Shown piece by piece: positions 12,259 through 20,992 of a stretch of 45,303 bases of DNA; the first letter of the stretch is position 1; every line of letters starts with the position of its first letter. The stretch spans positions 1 through 45,303 of the forward strand of contig JAIXWM010000164.1 of the NCBI GenBank assembly GCA_027491255.1, read 5' to 3'. The translations under genes and the position numbers were made by a program. The notes below the pieces were generated by a model. The model searched no databases. It was not told the origin of the DNA and saw nothing but the letters and a program-made list of their open reading frames with translations. This DNA is from Rubrivivax sp. Lineage in GTDB: Bacteria > Pseudomonadota > Gammaproteobacteria > Burkholderiales > Burkholderiaceae_C.

Positions 12259-12281
12259 GGGCCGCGCTTCGGGCGTGGCCC
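12259..12281 (+). terminator. hairpin downstream of upp
   Basis: A nine-base-pair stem (one G-T pair) closes a TTCGG loop, 17 bases after the upp stop. There is no T-run, so termination would be incomplete or factor-assisted. It may instead act as a processing or attenuation site between upp and codA. Confidence 0.45.
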
Positions 12282-12341
12282 GATGCCTGCTCATTGCACC
12301 GACTTTCCGCGCGCGACCCTGCGTCGCGATGCTGCCTTGCC

Positions 12342-13670
12342 ATGCTGATCCGCAACGCCACCCTCCCCGACGGCCGCACCGGCGTCGATGTCCTCGCCCA
12401 GGACGGGCGCATCACGGCGGTCGGGCCGGCCCTGCCCGCGCCCCCCGGCGTCGAGGTGGTCGACGCCGACGGCCTGCTGCTGAGCCCGCCCTTCGTCGAT
12501 GCGCACTTCCACATGGACGCGACGCTGTCCTACGGGCTGCCGCGCGTCAATGCCAGCGGCACGCTGCTCGAGGGCATCGCCCTGTGGGGCGAGCTCAAGC
12601 CCCACCTCACGCAGGAGGCGCTGGTCGAGCGCGCGCTCGCCTACTGCGACTGGGCGGTGGCGCGCGGGCTGCTGGCCATCCGCAGCCACGTCGATGTCTG
12701 CGACGAGCGGCTGCTGGCGGTCGAGGCGCTGCTGCACGTGAAGGAGCGCGTCAAGCCCTACCTCGACCTGCAGCTCGTGGCCTTCCCGCAGGACGGGCTG
12801 CTGCGCAGCCCGAACGCGCAGGCCCACCTCGAGCGCGCGCTCGACCTGGGCGTGGACGTGGTCGGCGGCATCCCGCACTTCGAGCGCACGATGGCCGACG
12901 GCGCGCTCAGCGTGCGCCTGCTGTGCGAGACGGCGGCGCGCCGCGGCCTGCGCGTGGACATGCACTGCGACGAGACCGACGACCCGCTGTCGCGCCACAT
13001 CGAGACCCTGGCCTTCGAGACGCAGCGCCTGGGGCTGCAGGGTCGAGTCAACGGTTCGCACCTGACGTCGATGCACTCGATGGACAACTACTACGTCAGC
13101 AAGCTGATCCCGCTGATGCACGAGGCCGGCGTCTCGGCGGTGGCCAACCCGCTGATCAACATCACGATCCAGGGCCGTCACGACACCTACCCCAAGCGCC
13201 GCGGCATGACGCGTGTGCCCGAGCTCATGGCCGCCGGGATCACGGTGGCCTTCGGACACGACTGCGTGCTCGATCCCTGGTACTCGCTGGGCTCGGGCGA
13301 CATGCTCGAGGTCGCCTCGATGGGCCTGCATGTGGCGCAGATGACCTCGCAGGCGGGCATGCGGGCCTGCTTCGACGCCGTGACGGTGAACCCGGCGCGC
13401 ATCCTCGGGCTCGAGGGCTATGGCCTGGAGCCCGGCTGTCGGGCGGACTTCGTGCTGCTGCAGGCGCGCTCGCCTGCCGAGGCGATCCGCCTGCGCGCGG
13501 CGCGCCTGCTGGTGGTGCGCGGCGGCCGGGTGCTGGCGCGCACCCCGCGCGCGGCGACGGCACTGGCGCTGCCGGGCCGGCCGGCGACGGTGGACTTTCT
13601 GCTGCCGCCCCGGGGCACGCCGCCGGCATCCCCGCAGGCAGCAGGCCCGGGCAGGGGCCTCCTAGAATGA
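12342..13670 (+). CDS. codA: cytosine deaminase-type amidohydrolase
   Basis: This 442-residue amidohydrolase aligns by eye with E. coli CodA along its length. It has the metal ligands HFH (55, 57), the substrate-binding Gln150 in VAFPQ, HCDE (His208, Glu211), the block GRHDTYPKRRGMTRV, and GHD (Asp307). The residue after the catalytic aspartate is Cys308, where E. coli has Asp314, a position known to tune substrate preference. It would convert cytosine (or a close analogue such as isocytosine) to uracil, which the adjacent UPRT uses. The ATG at 12342 matches the family start and lacks a clear ribosome site. The last 25 residues are Pro/Gly-rich and non-conserved. Confidence 0.85.
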   Translation: MLIRNATLPDGRTGVDVLAQDGRITAVGPALPAPPGVEVVDADGLLLSPPFVDAHFHMDATLSYGLPRVNASGTLLEGIALWGELKPHLTQEALVERALAYCDWAVARGLLAIRSHVDVCDERLLAVEALLHVKERVKPYLDLQLVAFPQDGLLRSPNAQAHLERALDLGVDVVGGIPHFERTMADGALSVRLLCETAARRGLRVDMHCDETDDPLSRHIETLAFETQRLGLQGRVNGSHLTSMHSMDNYYVSKLIPLMHEAGVSAVANPLINITIQGRHDTYPKRRGMTRVPELMAAGITVAFGHDCVLDPWYSLGSGDMLEVASMGLHVAQMTSQAGMRACFDAVTVNPARILGLEGYGLEPGCRADFVLLQARSPAEAIRLRAARLLVVRGGRVLARTPRAATALALPGRPATVDFLLPPRGTPPASPQAAGPGRGLLE

Positions 13671-13692
13671 TTAAACCCGGGAGATCGCAAGA

Positions 13693-14316
13693 ATGACGAT
13701 GAAACTGATCGGTGCCCTGACCAGCCCCTACGTGCGCAAGGTGCGCATCGTGATGGCCGAAAAGAAGCTGGACTTCCAGCTCGTGCTCGAGGACGTCTGG
13801 AACAGCGAAGCCATCCTCGAGGCCAACCCCCTGGGCAAGGTGCCGTGCCTCGTGATGGAAGGCGGCGAGGCGGTCTTCGATTCGCGCGTCATCGTCGAGT
13901 ACCTGGACGCGCTGTCGCCGGTGGGCAAGCTGATTCCGCCGGCCGGGCGCGAGCGCGCGGAGGTGCGCACCTGGGAGGCGCTGGCCGACGGGCTGATCGA
14001 CGCGAGCATCCTCGCGCGCCTGGAGGCCACCTGGAAGGGCCGCGCCGAGGGCGAGCGCTCCCAGGCCTGGATCGAGCGCCACATGAGCCGCGTCGACTCC
14101 GCGCTGCACGCCATGGCGCGCGGCCTGGGCGACAAGACCTGGTGCTTCGGCAACCACCTCACGCTGGCCGACATCGCCACCGGCTGCGCGCTCGGCTACC
14201 TCGATTTCCGCTTCCCGCAGATCGACTGGCGCGTGCGCCATCCGAATCTCGCCCGTCTGGCCGACAAGCTCGGCACGCGACCCTCGTTCGCCGAAACGGC
14301 ACCGCCCGTGGCGTGA
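13693..14316 (+). CDS. glutathione S-transferase family protein (YibF-like)
   Basis: This 207-residue protein has an N-terminal thioredoxin-fold GST domain. SPYVRKVRI near 11 gives the catalytic serine region, NPLGKVPCL near 45 the cis-proline, and FDSRVIVEYLD near 60 the glutathione-binding Ser-Arg pair. An all-helical C-terminal domain with LTLADIATG follows. The ATG at 13693 has GGGAG about ten bases upstream. A -10-like TAGAAT overlaps the codA stop, so it may be expressed separately. The natural substrate is unknown. Confidence 0.9.
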   Translation: MTMKLIGALTSPYVRKVRIVMAEKKLDFQLVLEDVWNSEAILEANPLGKVPCLVMEGGEAVFDSRVIVEYLDALSPVGKLIPPAGRERAEVRTWEALADGLIDASILARLEATWKGRAEGERSQAWIERHMSRVDSALHAMARGLGDKTWCFGNHLTLADIATGCALGYLDFRFPQIDWRVRHPNLARLADKLGTRPSFAETAPPVA

Positions 14317-14324
14317 AGCCCCGT

Positions 14325-14343
14325 CCGGCGCGTGGCGCGCCGG
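14325..14343. terminator. hairpin between convergent genes
   Basis: CCGGCGCG and CGCGCCGG form a perfect eight-base stem around a TGG loop, between the GST stop and the rlmI stop. It could end transcription from both sides, although neither side has a T-run. Confidence 0.5.
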
Positions 14344-14361
14344 GGGCGGCGGCCCGCGGAC

Positions 14362-15606
14362 TCAGGACGCCTTGAGCACCGCCAAGCCCTTCAGGTACTC
14401 GCCCTCGGGGTAGACCAGGGTCGTGGGGTGGTCGGGCGCAGCCTCCAGGCGCTGCAGGATCGCGCCGTCCACGCCCGCATCGATGGCGGCCCCGGCGACG
14501 ATCTTGTGGAAGAGCTCGGCGCCGATCCCCCCCGAGCACGAGAAGGTCAGCAGCAGCCCGCCCGGGGCGAGCAGCTTGAGCGCCAGGCGGTTGATGTCCT
14601 TGTAGGCGCGTGCGGCGCGCTCGGCATGGGCGGCCGTGGGCGCGAACTTCGGCGGGTCGAGCACGATGGCGTCGAAGGCCTCGCCGGCCTGCAGGCGCTG
14701 GCGCAGGAACTGGTTGACGTCGGCATCGACGGCTTCATGGCGCGCGGCATCGAAGCCGTTGAGCGCCACGTTGGCGCGCGCGCGCTGCAGGGCCGGGGCC
14801 GAGGAGTCGACGCCGATGACGTGCACGGCGCCGCCGGCCAGCGCCGCGACCGAGAAGCCGCCGGTGTAGCAGTAGCAGTTGAGCACGCGCTGCAGGCCGA
14901 AGTGCCGCACCCACTGCGCGAAGCGCCCGCGGTTGTCGCGCTGGTCGAGGTAGAAGCCGGTCTTGTGGCCCTCGGCCACGTCCAGTCCGAGCTGCCAGCC
15001 GTGTTCACGGATCGTCAGCGAGGTCGGCGGCGCGGGTGTCGGCGTGGTCGCCGGCTCGGCAGCGATGCCGCCCTGGCCGCAGCCCGGCGGCCCGCCGCGC
15101 AGCCAGCCGGCGCGCGGCTCCAGCCCTTCGAGCGCGCGCACGCTGGAGTCCGAGCGCTCGTACAGCCGCTCCAGCCCGGTGGCCCCCAGCAGCACGTCGG
15201 CGACGGCCTCACGCCAGCGTTCCATGCCGGCGGAGAGGAACTGTGCCGACAAGGTCTGTCCGTAGCGGTCGACGATCAGTCCCGGCAGGCCGTCTGCCTC
15301 GCCGTGCACCAGGCGCACGCCGTCGCTGTCGATCGGCAGTCGCGCGCGCAGCGCCAGCGCGCGCGCGATGCGGCGCTTGAAGAAGGCGTGGTCGATGCGC
15401 TCGGCCTCGTCGAAGCTCCAGGCGCGCACGCGGATGGACGAACTCGGGCTCCAGGCGCCCCAGGCGAGGAAGCGGCCGTCGGCCGCCTCCACGCGCACGG
15501 TCTCCCCGGCGTCGGCGCGGCCGCGCGCGATGCTGCCCTCGAACACCCAGGGGTGGCGGCGCAGCAAGGAGCGCTCCTTGCCTTCGTGCAGACGGATCGC
15601 TTTCAT
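14362..15606 (-). CDS. rlmI: 23S rRNA (cytosine1962-C5)-methyltransferase RlmI
   Basis: This 414-residue protein methylates large-subunit rRNA using SAM. An N-terminal PUA domain (1-75, with RRHPWVFEGS) leads to a linker, then a Rossmann methyltransferase. Its SAM loop is NCYCYTGGFS (about 243), its catalytic-site motif DPPKF is at 317, and its nucleophilic cysteine is in TFSCSGG (Cys357). Residues about 171-195 are a Gly/Pro/Ala-rich insertion not needed by the fold. The ATG at 15606 overlaps the TGA of xerC by four bases, so it is the last gene of the dapF operon. Specificity for C1962 is assigned by family resemblance. Confidence 0.92.
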   Translation of the reverse strand: MKAIRLHEGKERSLLRRHPWVFEGSIARGRADAGETVRVEAADGRFLAWGAWSPSSSIRVRAWSFDEAERIDHAFFKRRIARALALRARLPIDSDGVRLVHGEADGLPGLIVDRYGQTLSAQFLSAGMERWREAVADVLLGATGLERLYERSDSSVRALEGLEPRAGWLRGGPPGCGQGGIAAEPATTPTPAPPTSLTIREHGWQLGLDVAEGHKTGFYLDQRDNRGRFAQWVRHFGLQRVLNCYCYTGGFSVAALAGGAVHVIGVDSSAPALQRARANVALNGFDAARHEAVDADVNQFLRQRLQAGEAFDAIVLDPPKFAPTAAHAERAARAYKDINRLALKLLAPGGLLLTFSCSGGIGAELFHKIVAGAAIDAGVDGAILQRLEAAPDHPTTLVYPEGEYLKGLAVLKAS

Positions 15607-16580
15607 GCGCTGCCTTTGACGGTCTGCGCCGCCGATCCGGCGGCCTCGGTGCCCGGCGCGCCGCTGCGCGCGCGCGCGCGCGGATGGGCGGCGTCATACA
15701 CGCGTGCCAGATGCTGGAAGTCGAGCTGGGTGTAGACCTGGGTGGTCGAGATCTGGGCGTGGCCCAGCAGTTCCTGGACCGCGCGCAGGTCGCCGCTGGA
15801 CTGCAGCAGATGGCTCGCGCAGCTGTGGCGCAGCATGTGCGGGTGCACGTGCGTGGGCAGGCCGGCGTCGAGTGCGAGCGCCTTCAGGCGCGAGCGCACC
15901 TGGCTGGCCGTCAGCCGCGTGCCGCGACGGCTCACGAACAGGGCGGCCTCGTCCGCCCGGGCGAGGCCGGGGCGCACCTGCAGCCAGGCCTGCAGCGCCT
16001 GCAGCGCGGCCGAGCCCACGGGCACGCTGCGCCGCTTGGAGCCCTTGCCCAGCACCTGGGCCGAGGCGTCGGCGGCGTCGATCCACCCCGCGGCCCCGGG
16101 CCCCGCCCGGGCGTCGAGCCCGACGAGCTCGCCCACGCGCAGGCCGCAGCCGTACAGCAGTTCGACCATGCAGTGGTCGCGCGCGCCCAGGGCGGCGTCG
16201 CCGCGCTGCGGCGCGTGGGCGGCCAGCGCAACGGCCTGGTCCACCGACAGCGCCTTGGGCAGCGGCCGCGGCGCCTTCGGCGCGCGGATGCCGTCCACCG
16301 GGTTGGCTGCGATCAGGCCCTGCCGCCCCCACCAGCGGTACAGGCCGCGCCAGGCCGCCAGCGCGATCGCGATGCTGCGCGGGCCGAGCCTGCGCTCGCG
16401 CAGCTGCGCGGTGAAGCGGCGCACGTGGTGCGGCTGCACCTCGCGCAGCGCCACCGGCCAGGCGGCAGCGCCGTCCTCGAGCCAGCGCAGTGCGTCGCTG
16501 TACATCGCCACCGTGCGCGGCGCGAGCCGGCGCTCGACGACGAGATGCTCGGCGTAGCGCGCGAGCTCGGGGTCGTTCAT
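15603..16580 (-). CDS. xerC: tyrosine recombinase XerC
   Basis: This site-specific recombinase resolves chromosome dimers at dif with XerD. The 325-residue protein has the SAM-like N-terminal core-binding domain (1-90) and the catalytic domain. The catalytic residues are the arginine in GCGLRVGEL, the lysine in GKGSKRR, HPHMLRHS (His-x-x-Arg), the histidine in LLGHAQIST and the nucleophile in VYTQLD. The C-terminal 25 residues are a low-complexity tail. It follows DUF484 with a five-base gap, the same order as E. coli dapF-yigA-xerC. This supports XerC rather than a mobile-element integrase. Confidence 0.94.
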   Translation of the reverse strand: MNDPELARYAEHLVVERRLAPRTVAMYSDALRWLEDGAAAWPVALREVQPHHVRRFTAQLRERRLGPRSIAIALAAWRGLYRWWGRQGLIAANPVDGIRAPKAPRPLPKALSVDQAVALAAHAPQRGDAALGARDHCMVELLYGCGLRVGELVGLDARAGPGAAGWIDAADASAQVLGKGSKRRSVPVGSAALQALQAWLQVRPGLARADEAALFVSRRGTRLTASQVRSRLKALALDAGLPTHVHPHMLRHSCASHLLQSSGDLRAVQELLGHAQISTTQVYTQLDFQHLARVYDAAHPRARARSGAPGTEAAGSAAQTVKGSA

Positions 16581-16585
16581 GGCGC

Positions 16586-17287
16586 TCAGCGCAGCCGGGA
16601 CAGCGCGGCGCTCGCCAGATCGCCGATGCGCATCAGGAATTCCACGCCCATGTCGGCGCTGTAGCGCGTCGGGTCGGGGGAGCCGAGCACGAGCAGTCCG
16701 AAGGTGGACTCCGCGTCGGCGCCGTGACGCAGCGGGATCAGCGCCAGCGACTGCATCGTCGCGCCGCCGTCCTCCAGCCAGCCCGCGGCCTCGAAGCCGA
16801 CATTCGCGCCGCAGTAGGGCAGCGACAGGCTGGCTGCCAGGCTGCGCACGTCGTCGCTGACGTCCTGCGTGAAAGGCTCGGCCGCCCAGTCCGGGGCCAC
16901 GTTCCACAGGCGGATCGCCCCGAGCGGAATGAGGAACTGGTGCCGCAGTTCATGCAACAGCCGCCCGGGCAACTCGGCGGCGTGCTGGGTCAGCAGCATC
17001 GTGCGCGTCCAGCGGTGCAGGCGGTCGGCGATGGCGACGTTCTCCTGGCCGTGGCGGATCATCTCGACGATCTTGCCTTCGAGCCCCTTGATGCGATCGC
17101 GCAGCATGTCCATCTGGCGCTCCTGCAGCGAGACGGCGCGCTCGCCGTGCGGGCTGGACAAGCGGATGCTGCCCAGCAGCTCGGCGTGGCGCTCGAAGAA
17201 GCCGGGGCTCGAGCTCAGGTACTCGGCGATGGCCTGCTCGGTGTTGTCGTGCGACATCGGAGCGTCGGGAGGGGGCGGGGTGTTCAC
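16586..17287 (-). CDS. DUF484 family protein (YigA-like)
   Basis: This 233-residue cytosolic protein of unknown function has a predicted helical N-terminal part (AIAEYLSSSPGFFERHAELL near 20). A GAF-like C-terminal half contains GLLVLGSPDPTRYSADMG. A GTG start at 17287 overlaps the dapF TGA and has AAGGAG ten bases upstream, so it is preferred to the ATG at 17257, which has none. The gene is conserved between dapF and xerC in many proteobacteria. A link to XerC action or cell division is only guilt by association. Confidence 0.88.
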   Translation of the reverse strand: MNTPPPPDAPMSHDNTEQAIAEYLSSSPGFFERHAELLGSIRLSSPHGERAVSLQERQMDMLRDRIKGLEGKIVEMIRHGQENVAIADRLHRWTRTMLLTQHAAELPGRLLHELRHQFLIPLGAIRLWNVAPDWAAEPFTQDVSDDVRSLAASLSLPYCGANVGFEAAGWLEDGGATMQSLALIPLRHGADAESTFGLLVLGSPDPTRYSADMGVEFLMRIGDLASAALSRLR

Positions 17288-18153
17288 AGTTCGATCTCTC
17301 CTTCGAAGACGGATTGCGCCGGGCCGGTCATCAGCACCGGCGCGGCGAGGTCGCGCGCGCCCTCCCAGGCGATGGTCAGCAGTCCACCGCGGGTGTGGAC
17401 GTCGACCTCGGCGTCCAGCCAGCCCAGGCGGATGCCGGCCACGACGGCGGCACAGGCGCCGGTGCCGCAGGCCAGCGTCTCGCCGGCGCCACGCTCGTAG
17501 ACGCGAAGTTTCACCTGCGTGCGCGACAGCACTTGCAGGAAGCCGGCGTTGACGCGCTGCGCAAAGCGTGAGTGCGTTTCCACGAGCGGGCCGATGCGGC
17601 CCACCGGCGCGGCGTCGACATCATCCACGCGCAGCACCGCATGCGGATTGCCCATCGACAGCACCGCGACCTCGATCTCTTCTCCGCCGGGCAGCGCCAG
17701 CGGCCACAGGGCGAAGCCCGGCGCAGTGGGGCCGCGGCCGACCAGGCCGCGGGCGTCGAAGGGCACCCGTGCGGGCTCGAAGACCGGGGGGCCCATGTCC
17801 ACGCTGACGCGGCCGTCGTCGCGCTCTCGCAACTCGAGCAGGCGGTTGACGGTCTGAACGCGCACAGTGCGACGCGCGGTCAGCCCGCGGTCGCGCACAT
17901 AGCGCAGGAAGCAGCGCGCGCCGTTGCCGCAGTGCTCGACCTCCTCGCCGCTGGCGTTGAAGATGCGGTAGCCGAAGTCCACGCCCGGCGCGGGTGCAGG
18001 GCCGACCACCAGGATCTGGTCGGCGCCGACGCCGAACCGCCGGTCGGCCAGCGCGCGCACCTGCGCCGCGCTCAGTTCGAGGGCGCCGCGCGTGGCGTCG
18101 AGCACGACGAAATCGTTGCCCGCGCCCTGCATCTTCGTGAAGCGCAACCGCAT
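17284..18153 (-). CDS. dapF: diaminopimelate epimerase
   Basis: This enzyme interconverts LL- and meso-diaminopimelate for lysine and peptidoglycan synthesis. The 289-residue protein has the two catalytic cysteines in EHCGNGARC (near 74) and ACGTGACA (near 230). It also has MQGAGNDFVV at the N-terminus and the MGNPHAV strand. The product ends a few bases into the DUF484 start. It is the first gene of the dapF-DUF484-xerC-rlmI operon. There is no ribosome site; a GATAAT hexamer sits eight bases before the ATG. Confidence 0.96.
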   Translation of the reverse strand: MRLRFTKMQGAGNDFVVLDATRGALELSAAQVRALADRRFGVGADQILVVGPAPAPGVDFGYRIFNASGEEVEHCGNGARCFLRYVRDRGLTARRTVRVQTVNRLLELRERDDGRVSVDMGPPVFEPARVPFDARGLVGRGPTAPGFALWPLALPGGEEIEVAVLSMGNPHAVLRVDDVDAAPVGRIGPLVETHSRFAQRVNAGFLQVLSRTQVKLRVYERGAGETLACGTGACAAVVAGIRLGWLDAEVDVHTRGGLLTIAWEGARDLAAPVLMTGPAQSVFEGEIEL

Positions 18154-18161
18154 GGCGGCGG

Positions 18162-18167
18162 ATTATC
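18162..18167 (-). promoter_or_regulatory. -10-like GATAAT upstream of dapF
   Basis: GATAAT on the minus strand ends eight bases before the dapF ATG, inside a GC-only context and without a Shine-Dalgarno sequence. It fits a leaderless transcript of the dapF operon. No clear -35 box is seen. Confidence 0.45.
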
Positions 18168-18241
18168 CGCGCGCCCGCAGCGCCGTCGCACAGCCGTGCG
18201 TTCGGATGCCGCGGCCGCCCGGGCCGCGCAGCGCAGGGTGT

Positions 18242-19123
18242 TCAATACACCGCAGGCTCGCCCGGCGGGCGGGTCTTGAAGCGCTGGTGGACCCAGAGGT
18301 ACTGCGCCGGCATCGCGCGCACCTGCGCCTCGATGAGGGCGTTCAGGGCCACGGCGTCGGCCACCGGGTCCGCGGTCGGCCAGCCCTGCAGGGGTTCGAG
18401 GAAGCGCACGCGCCAACCCTGGCCACCGGGCAGCATCTCGGTCAGCACGGGCTGAACGACCATGTCCAGCAGGCGCGCCATCTTCGACGGCGCCTCCAGC
18501 GTGGCGGCGTTCACGCCGAAGAAGGGCACGAAGACGGAGTCGCGCGCGCCGAAATCCTGGTCGGGCATGTAGAACAGCGGGCAGCCCTCGCGGATGCGCT
18601 TGATCAAGGTGCGGATGGGCGTGCCGCGCGGGTAGCACTCACCGCGCCCGAAGCGCAGGCGGCCCTGCTTGAGCACGCGGTCCAGGTAGGGGCTGCTCTG
18701 CGGGCGGTAGATGTCGATGCCGCTGCGCGTCTGGAAGAGTTGCACCGCCGCGCCGGCAACCTCGAGCGCGATGAAATGCGGCACCAGCCACATCACCGGG
18801 CGGCTGCTGCGCTCGGCCAGGCCGATGTCGCCTTCGACGTGGATCAGGCGCTTGATGCGCGCCGGGCTCGCATACCAGAGCAAGCCGCGCTCGAGCAGGC
18901 TGCGCCCGAGCAGCGCGAAGTGCTCGCGCACCAGCGCCGAGCGCTCGTGCGCGCCGAGTTCGGGAAAGCACAGGTCGATGTTGCGGCGCGCGATGGCGCG
19001 CCGACGGTGGCCGAAGGCATGCAGCAGCGCGCCGAAGCCGCGCCCGATCGGCGCGAGCAGCGCCAGCGGCAGGTGCTGCAGCAGCCACAGCAGGGCAACG
19101 AGGGAGCGCGCTCCGAGTTCCAT
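18242..19123 (-). CDS. lipid A biosynthesis acyltransferase (LpxL/HtrB family)
   Basis: This 293-residue inner-membrane acyltransferase adds a secondary acyl chain to the lipid A precursor. A hydrophobic N-terminal anchor (LVALLWLLQHLPLALLAPIG) precedes the catalytic HFIALE (H-x4-E) near residue 135. The family blocks YRPQSSPYLD, RGTPIRTLIKRI and FYMPDQDFG are also present. The ATG at 19123 begins the conserved anchor, and a GACAAT hexamer lies eight bases upstream. The metK gene often found divergent from it in related genomes is not here. Which acyl position it serves cannot be read from sequence. Confidence 0.9.
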   Translation of the reverse strand: MELGARSLVALLWLLQHLPLALLAPIGRGFGALLHAFGHRRRAIARRNIDLCFPELGAHERSALVREHFALLGRSLLERGLLWYASPARIKRLIHVEGDIGLAERSSRPVMWLVPHFIALEVAGAAVQLFQTRSGIDIYRPQSSPYLDRVLKQGRLRFGRGECYPRGTPIRTLIKRIREGCPLFYMPDQDFGARDSVFVPFFGVNAATLEAPSKMARLLDMVVQPVLTEMLPGGQGWRVRFLEPLQGWPTADPVADAVALNALIEAQVRAMPAQYLWVHQRFKTRPPGEPAVY

Positions 19124-19131
19124 GGGCCGGG

Positions 19132-19137
19132 ATTGTC
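19132..19137 (-). promoter_or_regulatory. -10-like GACAAT upstream of the lipid A acyltransferase
   Basis: GACAAT ends eight bases before the ATG, with no ribosome site between. The arrangement is the same as at dapF and aroE. Confidence 0.4.
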
Positions 19138-19309
19138 GGGGCAGAGGCGATGGCCGCATGCGCGGGGACGGCGGCCCGGGCATCGGCAGGCACGCCCTGG
19201 ACGAATCCACATGGGACGCGCGTGTTCCTCAAAGGCTTCCGCGGGACTCAAGACGGCGGCGCTCGTTCAGTTGGCGCAATCCCCGGGGCGCGACACCCTT
19301 CTCGGGCAC

Positions 19310-19981
19310 TCAGGCGCCGGCGTCGTCGATCGCTGCGAGGTGCCCCTCGTCGTTCCAGCCGACGAGCGTGAAGCCTTCGGGCGTCCACAACAGGCGGCTG
19401 ACCGCCGCGTTGCCGACCTGCCAGGTGCGCGGTGCCTGCAGGTCCAGGCGTGCCGCGGCGCGGTACCAGCAATCCAGGACCCCGCCGTGCGCGACCAGGG
19501 CGATCGTCTGTCCCGCGTGCGCGGCGGCCAGGCGCCACGCCGCGGCGACGCAGCGCTGGTGGAAGGCGTGCAGCGATTCGCCTCCTTCAGGGCCGAAGTC
19601 GGGGTCGCGGCGGCGCCAGCGCGCCGATGACTCGGGCCAGCGCTGCTCGATCTCGTCGAAGGTCAGGCCCTCGAAGGTGCCGAACAGGCGCTCGCGCAGC
19701 GCCGGGTCCTCGGTCAGCGGCACACCGCGCGCCTGCGCGAGGGCCCGAGCCGTCTCGCGCGTGCGTGCCAGGTCGCTCGTGTAGACGGCATGCAGTTCTT
19801 CGTCAGCCAGTGCCTGCGCCAACCGGCGCGCCTGCTCGATGCCGCGCGCGTTCAGCGGGATGTCGGTATGGCCCTGGATGCGCGCGCCGACGTTCCAGTC
19901 GGTCTCGCCGTGCCGGATGACCAGCACACGCGTCAGCAGCAACTCGGCGGCTGCGGGCGTCGGCGCGTGTGGCGCCGCCAT
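19310..19981 (-). CDS. histidine phosphatase family protein (GpmB/CobC-like)
   Basis: This 223-residue phosphatase of the phosphoglycerate-mutase superfamily carries the phosphorylated histidine in VIRHGETDWN (near 22). It also has the arginine in SDLARTRETA, the acid in LRERLFGTFEG and the second histidine in VAHGGVLD. Family members hydrolyse small phosphate esters or act as mutases; the substrate is not predictable. Its ATG shares one base with the TGA of the PEBP gene (TGATG), so the two are co-translated. The first 17 residues are a variable extension. Confidence 0.88.
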   Translation of the reverse strand: MAAPHAPTPAAAELLLTRVLVIRHGETDWNVGARIQGHTDIPLNARGIEQARRLAQALADEELHAVYTSDLARTRETARALAQARGVPLTEDPALRERLFGTFEGLTFDEIEQRWPESSARWRRRDPDFGPEGGESLHAFHQRCVAAAWRLAAAHAGQTIALVAHGGVLDCWYRAAARLDLQAPRTWQVGNAAVSRLLWTPEGFTLVGWNDEGHLAAIDDAGA

Positions 19982-20607
19982 CAGGCCAGCCGCCTGTTCA
20001 GCGTGTAGGTGCCCGAGAACGTGGCCGAGCCGAGGGTGCAGCGTGCCAGCGCCTCGCGCACCGTCGCCCCCGTGAAGGCGCCCTCGACCGCCAGCCGCGG
20101 CACCGACGCCGCGTACAGCGTGAAGACGTAGTGGTGAACGAGCGAATCGTTGAATGGCGGGAAGGGGCCGTCGTAGCCGAAGTACTGGCCGGCCATCTGC
20201 GCGTCGCCGGCGAACCACCCCGTGTAGTCGTTCAAGCCCTGGCGCGAGCCGCGCAGCGCCTGCGGTCCGGGCTTGCCGCGCGCGGTGAAGCCGCGGCTGA
20301 ACTCGCCCTCGGCGATCTCGCCGGGGGAGGGGGGCAGGTCGACGAGTACCCAGTGGAAGAAGTCCACGCGGGGCAGGTCGGCCGGCACCTCGCGGTCGGG
20401 CTGGTTCACGTCTTCGCCGCGGCTGGGCACGTCGAAGTCGTGGCAGATCAAGGCCAGCGACTTCGTGCCGGGCGGCAGGTCCGTCCAGGCCAGTTGCGGA
20501 TTGAGGTTGTCGGCGAACCCCACGGTGCCGTCGTCGGCCAGGCGTCCTGCGGCAAAGCGTGCCGGGATGCGGTCCCCGTTGATCCAGCTCCTGCTCGTCA
20601 GCTTCAT
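19981..20607 (-). CDS. YbhB/YbcL family PEBP-like protein
   Basis: This 208-residue member of the phosphatidylethanolamine-binding/Raf-kinase-inhibitor-like family has the conserved blocks NPQLAWTDLPPGTKSLAL, CHDFDVPSR, DFFHWVLVDLP, YFGYDGPFPPFND and HHYVFTLYA, which shape the anion pocket. There is no signal peptide, so it is probably cytosolic. The ATG at 20607 has GAGGAG eight bases upstream. Bacterial members have no settled function. It is co-transcribed with the phosphatase that follows. Confidence 0.9.
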   Translation of the reverse strand: MKLTSRSWINGDRIPARFAAGRLADDGTVGFADNLNPQLAWTDLPPGTKSLALICHDFDVPSRGEDVNQPDREVPADLPRVDFFHWVLVDLPPSPGEIAEGEFSRGFTARGKPGPQALRGSRQGLNDYTGWFAGDAQMAGQYFGYDGPFPPFNDSLVHHYVFTLYAASVPRLAVEGAFTGATVREALARCTLGSATFSGTYTLNRRLA

Positions 20608-20674
20608 CGTGTCGCTCCTCGACCTCGGTGCTCGTCGTGATCGTCTTCGGATGGACCGGCGCGCCCGGGCGCGC

Positions 20675-20992
20675 TCACACGCCCCAGACCACCGGCTCGC
20701 CGTCGGCCTGGGCCCGGCGCAGCATCTCCACGAGGGGCCACAGGCGTTGCCGCAGTGCCACCGGATCGCGACCCGCGGCCTCGCGCTGCGCTTCGTCCTG
20801 ATCCGTCGTGGCGCGGGCGGCATCGTCGGCCTCGATCGCGTCGCGCAGGGCCTGCAGCGACTGCGGCATCGCGGCGACCTCGATGATGCCGCGCGGCGTC
20901 GGCTCGCGCCCGAGGGCGCGGAAGAACTGCTCCGCCTGCGGGCCGAGCATCAGGATGTCGCCGGTGGCTTTGCTGCGGAATCGGTAGAGCAT
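20675..20992 (-). CDS. DUF1840 family protein
   Basis: This is a 105-residue acidic protein starting MLYRFRSKATGDILML, the recognisable opening of the DUF1840 family seen mainly in betaproteobacteria. The predicted secondary structure is mostly helical. There are no catalytic motifs, signal peptide or metal ligands, and its function is unknown. It lies 67 bases upstream of the PEBP gene and may share its transcript. A CACAAT hexamer about 27 bases upstream could be its -10 box. Confidence 0.85.
   Translation of the reverse strand: MLYRFRSKATGDILMLGPQAEQFFRALGREPTPRGIIEVAAMPQSLQALRDAIEADDAARATTDQDEAQREAAGRDPVALRQRLWPLVEMLRRAQADGEPVVWGV

Noticed and set aside
15603..16580. Phage or island integrase
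   Set aside because: The position after dapF and DUF484, and the full XerC motif set, indicate the housekeeping recombinase; no attachment site or mobile genes are nearby.
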